Shown here piece after piece: positions 1 through 11,475 of a stretch of DNA of 60,000 bases; position 1 is the stretch's first letter; every line of letters starts with the position of its first letter. Source of the stretch: Gnetum montanum (Eukaryota; Streptophyta; Gnetopsida; Gnetales; Gnetaceae); contig MNCI01008086.1 of the NCBI GenBank assembly GCA_015680685.1, forward strand, positions 316,879 to 376,878, in the 5' to 3' direction. The translations under genes were made by a program, and so were the position numbers. Below the pieces are notes generated by a model. The model was not told the origin of the DNA. It made no database searches and saw only the letters and a list, made by a program, of their open reading frames with translations.

Positions 1-245
1 TGGGAAACACCAAATTAGTGAACCAACGACCTTCAAAGTCAACACATAAAAAGGAAAATAGCAAGGGAAGAGGCCTAAATGTGACCATTGTGGAAAAATT
101 GGACATGCGAAGGAGTCTTGTTTCAAGATTATTGGCTACCCACCAAATTGTCAAGGAAAGTGAAAAAATAGGCATGCTACTCATGTTGTTGTGAAGACAA
201 AAGAAGTTGTGAAAACTCAACAACAAATGAACCTCACCCAAGAGT
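1..245 (+). pseudogene. gag: copia gag C-terminal part with CCHC zinc knuckle
   Basis: Near 82-150 the plus strand encodes CDHCGKIGHAKESC followed by FKIIGYPP. This is a full CX2CX4HX4C zinc knuckle with the GYPP tail typical of copia Gag, the RNA-packaging nucleocapsid part. The frame is then lost to a TGA near 160 and TAG codons near 245. Only the C-terminal end of gag lies in the window; the rest is upstream. Confidence 0.8.
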
Positions 246-249
246 AGTA

Positions 250-1740
250 TAACTAGTTGTTGGCATTGCTAGCTAAGGAGAATCAGATCACTTGTACAGT
301 TAACTTTATTGGTAATATCAATTCCACTACCTAGATTCTTGATAGTGGAGTGTCTAATCATGTAATATTAGATGTAAAATTATTAAAGAAGGCCATTAAA
401 CCTCTTCTACCAATTAAAGTTATCTTGCCTAATGGAGATTAGGCAAAATCAAAGTTAAGTGGTAATGTAGAGTTAAATGGAATTATTTTGTTAAAAAATG
501 TCTTATTCTTGCCTAATTTCAATTGTAATTTGATCTCTATTAGCAAATTGACACAACAACTAACATGTTATGTTATGTTTTCAGAAAATGAGTGCATCAT
601 ATAGGACCTTACCAATAAGACGATGATCAAATCGGGTAAGCTAGAAAGGGGGCTCTACTGACTGAATGAGGAATCAAGTCAAAAGATCTATGTAGATAAG
701 TCTAATATGCAAGCTAGTTCATTTCATTGAAGATTATGGCATTTTCCTTTATCTAGAATAAAGGATTATCTAGATGTTTTTGTTTTAAAAACTAAGGAGA
801 AGCTAGGGCTTTTTGATGTTTTCCACTATGCTAAACAATTTCAAAAGAAATTTGCAATTTGGAATAATAAATTAGTGAATAGTTTTGATTTGGTTCATAT
901 TGATACTTGAGGTTCTTATCATTCCAAAACACATCATGGATACTCATATTTTATCATAATTGTTGATGATTATTCTAGACGCACATATATTTATTTGATG
1001 AGAGAGAAATTTGAGGCACCAATATTTTTTGAGCACTTTATTAAAATTGTTAAGATGGAATTTCGAAAGCAGGTCAAACAAGTTCAATTTGATAATGCAC
1101 TCGAGTTTGTCTTTGGAAGCTTTAGACAAATTGTTGTTGACTAAGAAATGATTATCAAACTATGTGTCCTCATACACCTCAACAAAATGTTGAAGTCAAG
1201 AGGAAACACCATCACCTCCTTGAAGTTGCTCATGCCTTGAAGTTCCAATCCAACATTCTGCTACACTACTGGGGTGAGTGCATTATGACTACAAAATATT
1301 TGATCAACATAATGCCAAGTTAGCATCTAGATGGAAAAACCCCTTATGAGTTTCATTTTTGAGAAAAAATAATGTATGAGCATTTATGCATGTTTGGGTG
1401 CTTATGTTATGTCTACATTAAGCCAAAGGCACATGATAAGTTCAAGCTAGGTCTCAAAGGTATGCCTTTCTTGGTTACACAACAAGAAAGAAGGGGTATA
1501 AGGTGCTAGATCTTGAGATTAAGAAGATCCTTGAATCATGAGATGTGATCTTCTATGAGGATTCTTTTTCCTTTTATAACAATGTTTGGAGAGATGTGAA
1601 CCATTCCCAAATGCCTCACAATATCACAATTCATCGAAATGTTGAAGCAACATAAGATGATGAGGTTTTGGAAGCAAATGAGGAAAATATGCTTGTAGGA
1701 GATGCTATGCATGAGGAACTTATTAACAAGACAGGGAGGA
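250..1740 (+). pseudogene. pol: copia protease and integrase remnant
   Basis: The aspartic protease site is readable as ILDSGVSNHV at about 335-364, with the copia DSGxSxH pattern. It is followed by the LP-N-G and NLISISKL segments usual downstream of it. RLWHF near 735 marks the GAG-pre-integrase region. The integrase core begins near 880 with FDLVHIDT and IIVDDYSRRTYIYL at about 955-1,000. It continues through VQFDNALEF at about 1,085 and a degraded NGVVERKH-like segment at 1,180-1,210 ([11 protein letters not shown]). The segment FLGYTTRKKGYKVLDLE at about 1,470-1,520 is the copia integrase-RT linker. Several TAG/TGA codons and small frameshifts break the frame, so no function is expected. 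Confidence 0.85.
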
Positions 1741-1757
1741 CAATTCAAGAATGCTGA

Positions 1758-2370
1758 ATGCCAACATATCTTGATGATTATGTGCTTAATGTCAACACTA
1801 AAGCTAGGCTCCCTTCACATCAAACTAATATGATCAAACCTAAGTTGTCCAAGATAGAGTATAAAGGTCCATTAAAAACTAAATATTTATCTAGAATTGC
1901 TGATGCTTTGATGACTATTGCTAGACATGTATGTATTATTGATAATTTAAATAGTATAAAAAATTTATTGCTTGAGCCTAGAAATTTTGAGGAAGCATCA
2001 CAACACTCTAAGTGGAGAGGTGCCATGGAGAAAGAATTGAAAGCACATATTGATGACCACACATGGAGTGTTGTTAAGTTGCCAAGAGGAAAACATGCCA
2101 TTGGTTTGAAATGGATGTTCAAAATCAAGCATAAACCAAATGATACAGTAGACAAATACAAGGCTAGACTAGTTGCCAAAGGCTATAGTCAAATTAAAGG
2201 AGAAGACTACAATCAGACTTTCACTCCTGTGGAAAAATTTACTTCTATTAAATGTCTCATTACAGTTGTTGCCCCCAATGGGTGGGATCTACACCAACTT
2301 GATGTTAACAATGTATTCTTAAATAAGGACCTTGATGAAGAAGTATATATGAAGCTACCTCAAGGGGTTT
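1758..2370 (+). pseudogene. pol: copia reverse transcriptase, N-terminal half
   Basis: This is the longest open stretch of the copia fragment. Residues about 75-205 of the reading are unmistakable copia RT: AMEKELKAHIDDHTWSVV, then GLKWMFKIKHKPND, YKARLVAKGYSQ, GEDYNQTFTPVEKF, LHQLDVNNVFLNKDL and EEVYMKLPQGV. LDVNNVFL is the usual LDVxxAFLHG block containing the first catalytic aspartate. The YVDD box and RNase H are absent because homology stops at the PQG motif near 2,370. The last 16 codons before the stop at 2,417 belong to the adjoining element. The first 70 residues are a poorly conserved linker. Confidence 0.85.
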
Positions 2371-3102
2371 GGTGTTCATTCAATTCCTCCATCAGTCGAT
2401 GCTCCCAAATCTTTTAACTAGTGTGCTATGGAGAGTATCTTTGGGACCTTGTCCTAATGGGTTCTAGCTCAATAGCCTCTAGTTTAGTCATATCCTCTAG
2501 CTTCATCTTAATTTTGAGTGAAGATTTGTCCTAGGTGAGCTCCCATATAGAAAATTGAGTTTTTTGATGAGGATATGTAGCAATCGAGCCAACTTAGCAC
2601 TAGTAGTGATGACAATGAGGAGAAGACTTATCATCGATGTAGAGTAGTAGAGGGTTCAAAGTTTGAAGATGTGACTAAGGCTAGTGATTAAGATCTAGGA
2701 TGATTGTTTTCTCTCTCTTTTGTTGATGTTCAAAAAGGAGGGGATGTTTTTTTGTTTCTCACATATGTGATTTTGGGACTTTGCACATATGTGATTGATG
2801 TGATGGTAGACAATTGCTGATTTATGTATATAGTTGGCTATATGATAGTTTTTGGATGAGTCATAGAAAGATGGTGTTTACCTTTGTTATCTATTTGTGG
2901 TATACCTTAATAGATAAATAATCCTCAATGCTTTATCTTAATCCTTGGCTGCCATAGGAATTTATATTTTTTTGTGTGCTTTATTTATGTTCTTTATCCT
3001 TTTTGATGCTATTCAAAAAGGGGGAGGATATAGTTATGGATATATTTTGGAGATTTTGCATGTCTAATAATTCATTTTATTAAGTTTTGAACATCACATA
3101 AA
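2371..3102 (+). mobile_element. 3' internal region of a SIRE-like copia element
   Basis: This stretch matches 26,270-27,006 almost throughout, from the ttcctccatca block at 2,383 to the purine-rich block before an LTR. It includes the pair of purine tracts (tcaaaaaggaggggatg at about 2,728 and tcaaaaagggggaggat at 3,013) and the conserved ttttattaagtttt line. It corresponds to the tail of the extra ORF plus the 3' untranslated region. The usual PPT and first 50-60 bases of the LTR are missing at its right end. Confidence 0.75.
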
Positions 3103-3790
3103 AGGGGAACATCACATAAAGAACAAGATTATTTGTGTGGTTGTTGTGTTTGTAGGGCAAGAACTTGGATGGAGATAAGAAGGCTTGTGGAAGTCTAAGA
3201 ACATGGACAAGGAATGAAGAATTAAAAATGCAAAGGGAGCTAAAGAAAGATGTCTCCAAGAAATAGTAGACGTGTTGGTAGAATTGAAGGTAGTAAGGAG
3301 AAGACATATTTGCAAAATAGTAGATGTCTTTCTAGAAAGAAAGACATCCTTCATCAGAAGAAGACATCTTTTCAAAATGGAGGTTAGATGTAGAAAGAAA
3401 TCTCAGGCTCAAAGAAGATGTCTTCAGTGATTGTTAGTTAGCTGTTGCACAAGTTTTGAGATGAATTTGGAAACATAATGACTATAACAAGACTTCATTC
3501 TCATTGGAAAAATAATAAGAATTGTGTACTATTTATTGTAATCATTTGGCAATTGTTGTAATCATTGTTGCTCCTCATTGTACAATCATTTGTTTATTGT
3601 AATTGATCAAAGTAAGTTATGCCTTGAAGCGCAAGAATCAACAAACTTAGTTGCATTCATTCCTTGTGATTGTTGATGTGCTTCTTGGAGGAAGGCATAC
3701 TACTTGAGCTTGTCCAGATCCTATGGGATTGGGTTTTGGTATAGTACCACAATACTTTGGAGTAGAGCTTAAGTTGTAAAGGTTGTGGGA
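3103..3790 (+). repeat. Truncated LTR of the SIRE-like family
   Basis: Colinear with the LTR at 27,007-28,109 from about its base 58 (gtggttgttgtgtttgtagg) to about base 800 (gtaaaggttgtgggatc). Both ends are missing, so no TG or CA terminus or PBS is present. It carries several copies of the agacatct/agatgtct motif typical of this LTR. Confidence 0.8.
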
Positions 3791-4484
3791 TCATTTCAAA
3801 GTCTTTGCAAAAAGTTAAATAAGCAAGGAAAATCTAAGGTTTAGGAAATATTTTTGTTAAATTTGACTATTTTTGATCTTACTAAGCAACTCTAAGACCT
3901 AAGGGCTAAGAATGAAAAGCTAGCTTCATCTTTAGAACAAGCTAAAGTGGAAGTAGTAAACATCAAATTAGTAAATGAAATATTAGCAAAGGGAAAGGAA
4001 TCCCTTCAGATGGTACTAGGACAAGGAAGAAGTTCACATGACAAGAGTGGTCTAGGATGCTATGCACAAGAGTAGTCACCTTCTATAAACACATCACAAT
4101 AGAATGATTCTCTAGAAGAAAAAGCTAGTACCTCAAAATAAGGGGAAGCATCCATCTATCAGAAAGGTTCTAAAAGTGTTGATTATCATAATCTCTATAC
4201 TACCATAGGAGGATTAGGTGCTATTATTATCATAAGTTAGGGCATAAATAATGGGATTACAATCTTAAGTATCATCATATAAATAATTGTTCATATCATA
4301 GGACTTCTTGGTCTTATCAAAATGCATTGAGAAAGGATTTTTTGCAAGATCATAAGGGAGATCAAATGTCAACTCAAAAGACCAGGGGAACCAAGAAAGA
4401 ATGGATAATTAAAAGGTAGGAATAGGGGAATTAGGACACCTCACCAATAACTTTGTTAGAGGTAGCCAAGTCTTGGATATTGAA
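3791..4484 (+). pseudogene. gag: SIRE-like copia gag remnant, interrupted by element B
   Basis: With frame breaks this reads as a coiled coil (LRAKNEKLASSLEQAK near 3,900) followed by KGKESL and GQGRSSHDKSGLGC at about 3,985-4,060. The latter pair is a conserved signature of SIRE/Maximus-type copia Gag. A degraded zinc knuckle (CYYYHKLGHK, about 4,219-4,250) and an ALRKDFL segment follow. The same signature occurs at 30,540-30,640. Element B inserted at 4,485, so the continuation lies at 24,536. Confidence 0.75.
4480..4484. repeat. Target-site duplication, left copy (ttgaa)
   Basis: Five bases immediately before the TG of the left LTR of element B. The identical ttgaa follows the CA of the right LTR at 24,531-24,535. 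A 5-bp duplication is standard for gypsy integrases. Confidence 0.9.
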
Positions 4485-4825
4485 TGAAACACCATACATT
4501 TCGAGATTCTCATGATTCAGCAGTCCCAAAATTTGGGCAAGGATCCCCGCAAGCATGGTATCATGTTGGACCATTCAGACAATGCCATCTGTGGCATAGT
4601 CAACATGGCATCTAGTCACAAGGCTAGTTTGCATGCAAGAGGCACTGGGGGTAGACCATACAGTTTAGAAAATTTTCTATCTTCTGAGCTAATAGACTTG
4701 CTACACCCTCTAGCTTGCCCAGCTTGACACTTGGCCTAGCTGATGATCTACGTAGGGACCAGGCTAGGAGCTACCAAAAGTGTTCACGATGAACAAAATA
4801 GTTTGGCAAGTTTTCTAACTACAAG

Positions 4826-5656
4826 AGACTACTACACTATGCTACGCTACACAATGTAGTAGGCCTTGGTGGGACTAATTACACCCAAAAGATGCAGATT
4901 GACAAAAATTCAGTCCTTCGGGATATCTGCCCCACTTCATCCTTGATGCATGAGCAACATGACATAGCAAGAATGTGGTAAATTTCATCGAAGGTACTCT
5001 TGATTTAAGTGCTACGCTGTGCTACACTACACAACATAGCACAACGTAGTAGAGATACACTCTAGCAATACTTCCACTTAGATGGCTTTGATGTAGTAGG
5101 CACATTTGCCCATGTGTTTCAATTGATAAATATGTTTGCTTTTTTGACATGCTAGGACATGATTGACATTCGACGACAAAACATTTGCAAGATTAAGTCA
5201 GAATCCAAGCCAAGCTGGGTGCTATGCTGTGCTATGTTACGCAATGTAGCACAACGTAGCGAGGGCAGAACACACAAAGGCCCTTTGCCAAGTGGTTTCA
5301 GCAGGATGATTACACTTGGCCATACTTCAGCCTCCAAGACTGACTATCCTACTTCACCCTTAAGCTCCAAGCGAAGTTTCTTGACAAAGTGTTGCAAAAG
5401 CAGGTGAGGATGCATGTCATATTGGCTGCTATGTTGTGCTACGCTACATAGTGTAGCACAGTGTAGCAAGAAGGCAAAACACCAAGCTATCCTAAGGATG
5501 AACTTAGCAAGTCCCAAGACCTTTCAGCATGAAAGACAAGGTTGCAATTGCTTGCCTAGCTAGCCCTCAGATAGGTATTTTTAGCTTATAGGCAAGATTT
5601 TGTCTAAGATCGGTGGCTACACTACGCAGCATAGCACAGTGTAGCTTGCGGGTATT
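4826..5656. repeat. Five palindrome-headed ~200-bp units in the 5' LTR
   Basis: Near-palindromes of about 35-40 bp built on gctacgctgtgctacgctac joined to its inverse occur at about 4,830, 5,011, 5,221, 5,428 and 5,616. Spacings of the last four are 210, 207 and 188 bp. The intervening DNA is weakly alike between units (gattacac and cttcaccctt lines). The same series is at 22,865, 23,072, 23,279 and 23,466 in the 3' LTR. Confidence 0.8.
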
Positions 5657-6076
5657 TATGCTACGCCAATATGCTAGACAACGTAAACAATGTAACACTC
5701 ACGTAGGAGCCTCAAGACATCTTGAGTTAGCTACAGAACCATTTAGTAGTAATTACTCAAGTGAAAGCAGCAAGTTTTCCTTGTTTTGCACCCCCTAACT
5801 ATTCCCAAAGTTGTCCCTATGCTTGACCCTGCTCGCAAGAGTAGGGAAGACATAGTTTTGGAGCACAGGCTCCACTTTACATTCACTGTTGGTAGTTTTC
5901 TTTGCAACAAACATAGTAGCTCACTGGACTTTAGCACATGTAGCATGAACAGTATGGTCACAGCATGGGAAGTTTCACATCCAACATTACATAGTAGCAC
6001 GACAGAGTCACGTTTGCACTTTGTGGGACCCAGGACACATGGCATCCAAACCATGTTTTTCTCCTACTCTTGGTCC

Positions 6077-6084
6077 TATAAATA
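6077..6084 (+). promoter_or_regulatory. TATA box of the 5' LTR of element B
   Basis: TATAAATA in the context tcctataaatacc, conserved at 23,937 in the 3' LTR and at 57,837 in the related LTR near the right end. It is the likely RNA polymerase II promoter for the genomic RNA, with transcription starting about 30 bp downstream. Confidence 0.75.
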
Positions 6085-6702
6085 CCTCGGTGAATAATCT
6101 TCAAAGGGTTGGCTTTGGATGGTTGGCTTTCACATAGTTGGCTTTGAGATTCATCTTTCTCGTGCTTGGCTTCTAGAATTTTTTAGTGTGTTTGGATTTT
6201 GAGCATGTTTGACATTCTAGCATTTTGGCTTCTTGGTAACTAGTATTGGCAAGTAGACTAGCAAGTAGAAGGACCTTGTTAGCAAGTTGTTGATAGCAGT
6301 TCAAGGAGCTGTGACCATACTGCTTCGTTGTAAGCTGTGCTTGTCCCCACTGCCATATGTTATACACCTCCTTCATTCAAGCAAAGATCAGATCCCCCGA
6401 TCTTGGGATGGTGCATTTTCTCACCCAAACTTGCTTCATTTTTTTTTTGTTATTTTCATGTTTTGCATTATTCTTAATCGATTCACGTCTACTGCTTATC
6501 ATTCAAGGTGCATATAAGATCTTTAAAACCACCATTTATGAAAAGTTATTGTACACCAGTTAAGTCCCTGTCTTATCGACCAGACTGTTCAGGGTACCCC
6601 ACATCTATTTACATCTAGCAAAACCCTCGCACGGATCTGGGGTTAGGCTGTATGCCCGATGACCTCTCAGTGTTCCAGACACCAATGTTTTTGATCACTA
6701 CA

Positions 6703-7053
6703 ATTTTTAGTGCTAGAAGGAGGGCCTTTTGTGCCCTTTATACTTATCATGATTAATCCTACATGTTGTCTGTACCTTGTCATCTACTAGTGTAGACGTA
6801 ACACCCTTGTGGTTATTTACGCATTGTGTGGTGCAGACTGGTCACAACGATGGTGTCTTTGGTACCTGGTAGGACTAAAGCCTCTAACCGATTTCTCACC
6901 TTACCACATTTACTCTGTTTACTGTCCCATGCTACCTACACCTCATGTGACATAGCAAATCCTCTAGCATAACACTTCTGCTTAGCATAGCAGGCATAAC
7001 TTCCTAGCGTACCCAATCTCATTTTCTCTCTTTTACAGTTTTCATCGTACGAC
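6703..7053 (+). other. Leader and presumed primer-binding site of element B
   Basis: Directly after the LTR the sequence reads atttttagtgctagaagg then agggcc. The block ctagaaggagggcc recurs just after the LTR end of the second Tat-like element (58,393-58,406), so it probably marks the primer-binding region. I cannot name the tRNA. The rest of the leader, up to the first gag-like ATG at 7,054, has no recognisable feature. Confidence 0.55.
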
Positions 7054-9480
7054 GAAAGATGATTCCTGTAACCACTGTCGCCACCACCTCGAATCTAGAT
7101 GTTCGCTACTCAGTCCAAAACATGATAGGTCCCGAGTAGCTACTCAACTTGGTGTTGGCACCACGTCAATCCCTTAGACTAAGACACCTGTCACCAGAGC
7201 ACTTGGTGCAAGACAGAGTGATATGACTTCCTTTATGCAAAAGTCCAAGCGAATCTACCGTTGGACGGCCAGGAACTCGAAGACAAACGTAACTTTGAGT
7301 TCCTTCATCGGAATAGGAGGGAGTTCATCCCTACCCCTAACATCATCATCCCATTGACTAAAAAATATCAATGGGTCCTGGACCAATTGATGCAAGTTAG
7401 TAAGTCCAGGGAACATGATATAGCGTCTCATTACGATGAAGCGTTTCAAGACGGACAGGAAGACTTGGACTTCCACTCTGAGGGTGGTGGCCAGACCTAC
7501 GCTACATTTATCCCCTCCACCATTATTTTTTGGTCTAACCTGATCTTTTCTTCTATCCTCTTCATGGTTACCATAACAGCGCCACAATTTGCACCTTTGT
7601 TAGCCATGGCCAGTCGTCTCGTACCTTCTACGTATCAGCAAGGTGACCCTTCAACTTCATTCTCAGTCACCCTTCCTTCTCAGTCTGCCTTAGAAGCATA
7701 CCCGATATCTATCATAGCTACACTGCCATATGTCCATGCTCTTCCCACGTCTTAGTGGCATGGGAGCTTTGCCTCTTGTCCCTCGTCTACACCTGTCCCA
7801 CCACTAGTGGTCAACCCAATCTCAATCGTGTGGTGGACGCCAACCACCTCCTTACCTATTGCACAACCATCTTAGGTATCATACTATGTGCAACCCCAAG
7901 CACACCAGCTTTTGCACATAGTACAGCTAGGCACAAGGCTATGGGCCGCCTTGCCAACTAGGCAAGCTATTAACCCCATAGCCCCACTAGCGGTTGTCGC
8001 ACCAACAACACCACCCATTGGATGGTGGATGACCCAAGCAACACCATTCACAGGAGTGGCCCCAATAGTGCCCCCATGGGCTAGGCTACTACCCCTACAA
8101 TGCAACCCCTAGTGGTGCATATGATAACTTCTCAAGCAACCCTGCAATCATCTGTAATGTCACCGGGTCTAGATCAAGCTTTTCAAGTTATCCAGACCCT
8201 CACTGAGGAAATCAAATGCCTCAAAGCTACCAGTTTTGACACAGTATAGGTCATGGATTTTTACCATGATGATCTCATTAGCTCAGTCATTCCCATGCTT
8301 ACGTTACCCCCTGGGGTACCACTCCCCGAATTTATGAAATACAACAGGGAGGGTGATCCCAACGCACATTTGGTAACATTTAGATTTGAATCTCTATTGT
8401 TGCAGCAATGGCCCCACACTATCATCTGTGTCTTTGCCATGTCCATGACAAGTAAGACTTTAGACTGGTATGATGCGCCTCCATCTCAACTTTGGAGGAG
8501 TTGCTGAGTCAGTTCGTGACTCGCTTCAAGTATAACTTGAAATTGAAAGTCACATTGGGCTAGCTGATGAGTGTCAAGCAAGACCCGCTTGAGTCTGTGC
8601 AAAGATTCATACAGCGATGGAGCACCATCTTGAATAAAATATGCAAGCCTATCACTAAGGCCCACTTGTTGGCTATCTTCAAGGAGGTAGTAAATGACTT
8701 TATCAAGTCAAAGCTTTACTACTTAGCCTTGCGCTCCCTCAGTCAAGCCTTCGCTCAGACCAAGAGCATCTAGGATGCGGCCGAAGCTAACAAAGATTTG
8801 GCCTATGTCACATACAAGAACACACACATTAAAAAGGATAGAGAGAAGGGTAAGGCCACAACAACCACAGTGGCCGTTGTGGTTATTGAGACTAAAACCA
8901 ACAATAGCAACAACAAAAAGGTAGCCACAACACCCGCTAACACCACATTTGGCTCAGCATCAGTACCTGAGGCATCAACCTAGCCTAAGCCCAACTTCAA
9001 GCACAAGGATCACTCCAAATACACCACTTTACCTATTAAGCCTTCAAAAATTCTAAAGCAAATGTTGGGAGCTAGGTATATATAGCATAAAAGAATGTCA
9101 GAGGAAGCAATTAAATGACATAAATGATATTGTGAACTTCTTAGGAACCCCTCCTTGGCCACACCCAATGAGCCTTCAGTTCCTAAGAACTTTAGGCTAG
9201 AACATTTCTGTGACTATCACCAACTGTGTGGTCACGATATGGATTACTGTTTAGCTTTGAAAGATGACATCCAATGCATGATCAATTAGGGAAAGTTGGT
9301 CCTAGAAGAAAGTAGTCCTATTTACCCTGAAAACTAGTCAATGCACATTTACAAGAAACCCCTAAACGCCAATAATGTAGGGTACACAATCAACATCATT
9401 GGCATTGATGGCAACCCAGAACCACCATAGCAACCATTTGTGATGCATGTCCCTCCTTGAAATGTAGTAACCCCAACAAC
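7054..9480 (+). pseudogene. gag: Tat-like gypsy gag
   Basis: An ATG at 7,054 opens a short frame (MIPVTTVATTSNLD). After stops, the gag N-terminal part is readable from 7,222 as YDFLYAKVQANLPLDG and RREFIPTP; it matches a segment of the second Tat-like element (YNFICVKIQANLPID, about 58,976). A proline/glutamine-rich linker follows. The retrotransposon-gag core is at 8,253-8,790 (PLPEFMKYNREGDPNAHLVT, then QQWPHTIICVFAMSM and DWYDAPP, later VKQDPLESVQRFIQRW). A lysine/threonine-rich stretch leads to CDYHQLCGHDMDYC at 9,209-9,250 followed by LKDDIQ, the C-terminal motif usual in Tat Gag. Multiple TAG/TGA stops break it. Confidence 0.85.
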
Positions 9481-9859
9481 GACAAAAATGATGTCATGAA
9501 AACCATTTTTTCTTAAGGTCCCTCCTCAAACATCTACCCCCACACCCTTTGTGCTCAAATTTGCATTACTTGCACCAACACCATGGGCACCATTCTTTAT
9601 TAAGGTGCAAAAACAATTAAGCGCATTTGCCACACAAAGCCAAGCAATGAAAATAGCACTGCAGCCTCCCTGATCGAAAAAATGGGAAGAGAATTTGGTG
9701 GACAAGATGGCTAGGGAATGTGCCACCTTAGGTCCCCCAAGCCTACCCCCTTGTCCTCGATGTCCATGGCCCCCTCATCGTTAGCAACTGATAACGCCAC
9801 ACAGAAGCAACTATCACCATCCCACTTGAGAAAACATAGTTCTCAACCTGAAAATGCCC
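9481..9859 (+). other. Gag-protease linker, no domain seen
   Basis: Proline-rich, stop-interrupted sequence between the gag C-terminal motif and the pre-protease segment. No domain or regulatory signal is recognised; open frames here on the minus strand look like shadows. Confidence 0.5.
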
Positions 9860-10829
9860 CTCCTTGGGAGATTCGTCTCCTAGAAAGAATGGAGTAGGAA
9901 AAAGGTAAAAAACAACAAGATGATAGGCAGGATCTTCTCAACGCCCTCACCCAAGTTAAGCAGGCTTTGAAACAGAAAAATACAACTTTGAGCCTATATG
10001 ACTTGGTAATGACATCCACTGCACACCGCGAGGCCATGGTTTGCATGTTAACATCCATATCGGTTGACGAAAACATCCCAGTAGAGGAGAAAGTGATACA
10101 AACTGTCATGCTTCCCTCTATGGCCAAGGAACTGCGGCCAGCTCAGTTGACATTTCATGATAAGTCCATTAAGGATGACCTTGAAAAGGGTTAGGTGAAA
10201 ATAACGCCCATGTTCATCATAATTCGGGTCATCTAGTACAAGATCCAAAGGGTACACATTATTGATGGGGCCACTACAAATGTCATTCCATTTCCAATAG
10301 TGGACAAACTGGTTTTGGTTGATCAAATCAAGCCCACGATAACCTCTTGCCTGAAATCATTCAATAGAGTGTGGGTAGTGGTAAAGGGAACTATCCACAT
10401 CAACTTTGTGGTAGGAGACTAATTCCCCACAAGCGTAGTGTTTATCGTGGTAGAGGAAATGCCTAGGTTCAACCTGATCCTAGGGAGATCATGGTTGGCC
10501 CAACTGAGGGCCGTTTCTTCACCCATACACCAAGAAATCCACTTACCCTACACAGGAGGGGAAGTTGTAATCCATGACGATGAAGTGGCTTTCCAAGCCA
10601 TAAACAACATAGGAGTGGAACAAGGTTCAAAGATTAAAATCTCTAAAAACCAAATCCCTGTCCAGACTAAAACACCTAAACTAGCTGAAACCACTCCAAA
10701 CGAAGAAACAATGTGGGCCAAGTTGCCCTTCTAAGCTGCAAATGATAACATAGAAGAGTATCAATGTATCTTCACCCGACCCTATGCCTCACCTAACCCA
10801 CGTCGGGTTAGGAAACAATTACATAATTA
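9860..10829 (+). pseudogene. pro: Tat-like gypsy aspartic protease
   Basis: The reading PPWEIRLLERME leads into LYDLVMTSTAHREAMVCML (about 9,996-10,052), the segment that precedes protease in Tat polyproteins. Then follow LTFHDKSIKDD, the active site read as IIDGATTNVIP at about 10,259-10,291 (catalytic Asp-Gly, with one residue of the usual DGGA missing) and FNLILGRSWLAQLRAVSSPI at about 10,468-10,530, the classic C-terminal protease block. After a TAA at 10,732 the same frame continues to a stop at about 10,827. The frame is broken at several places. Protease would cleave the Gag-Pol polyprotein in the virus-like particle. Confidence 0.82.
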
Positions 10830-11475
10830 AAATTTGCCATACTTTCAATACTATACGCTGTGTTTTACATTATGTTATATACATAGTTCATGTGTTTACA
10901 TCCAATTTGTTGTAATTGCATTATTTCACATTAAAGTCCACTGCTTGTGTAATTTGAATTTCCCACATTAAGTCCACTATGTACATCATTTACATTTCAC
11001 AATGAATTCACTTTTTACATTAAGTCAAGTGTTTGCTGATTTGCATTTTGCATTGAGCTTGCTTGCTACATCGCCCTTGTCACTAGTACCATGCATAAGG
11101 GCCAAAATGGCCTAAAACTAACAAAGGCCCAGAATGGCCTTAAACTCCCATCGCAGCTCGCCAAGGCCTAAAACTGGTTATTCTACTTCTTAAAAAATAA
11201 AAATAAAAATTTTATCATTAAGTGATAGCCCAAAATGGCCTTAAACTATTGTTGCAGCCTAAAATGGCCTAAAACTAGCGACGACCCGAAATGGCCTAAA
11301 CTAAAACGAGAGGCTCCCAGGGGACCTAAAAAGACAAAGAAAAATAAATAAATATAACACATTGACCCAAATGTAACGAATTCCTTCACATTATATTCTT
11401 CATTCAATGTCAATCAATAATGTTTACAAAATTTTTTCAATTCAAAGACAAGAATAAAAATTCTGTGCTGCTACA
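10830..11475. other. Non-coding stretch with a CCTTAAACT/CCTAAAACT array
   Basis: No sense coding is seen. At about 11,085-11,310 the motif aatggcctaaaact or aatggccttaaact recurs about six times at irregular 30-60 bp spacing. Similar arrays lie at 16,530-16,975 and 20,580-20,920. On the minus strand the left end may hold the last small exon of the antisense gene. Confidence 0.6.

Larger units (their letters stand above)
1..2370 (+). mobile_element. Truncated Ty1/copia retrotransposon (gag knuckle to RT)
   Basis: The segment runs in the order gag knuckle, protease, GAG-pre-integrase, integrase, RT, which is the Ty1/copia order. It begins before the window and stops inside RT at about 2,370, where the sequence changes abruptly to the 3' region of a different element (same sequence at 26,270). 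The knuckle followed by a GYPP motif is common in Ale/Ivana-type copia elements, a different lineage from the SIRE-like elements nearby. No LTR of this element is visible. It is an old, inactive fragment with many in-frame stops. Confidence 0.85.
4485..6702 (+). repeat. 5' LTR of element B
   Basis: Starts TGAAACACC and ends CACTACA, matching 22,348-24,530 over its whole length. It carries a TATA box at 6,077, about 1.6 kb into the LTR, which implies a U3 of roughly 1.6 kb. U3 is built of diverged units of about 200 bp, each opening with a palindrome. Open frames in it (for example 4,512-4,727 and 5,159-5,407) recur in the 3' LTR only in part and carry no recognisable domain, so they are not called genes. 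Confidence 0.93.

Noticed and set aside
5743-6097. 103-codon ORFs on both strands in the LTR, partly conserved in the 3' LTR
   Set aside because: Conservation is expected because LTRs are copies of each other. The frames are broken or shortened in the other LTR and span the promoter region.
7884-8112. Overlapping open frames on both strands near 7.9-8.1 kb
   Set aside because: GC-richer gag linker DNA leaves several frames open by chance; none shows a domain, and the sense gag reading explains the region.
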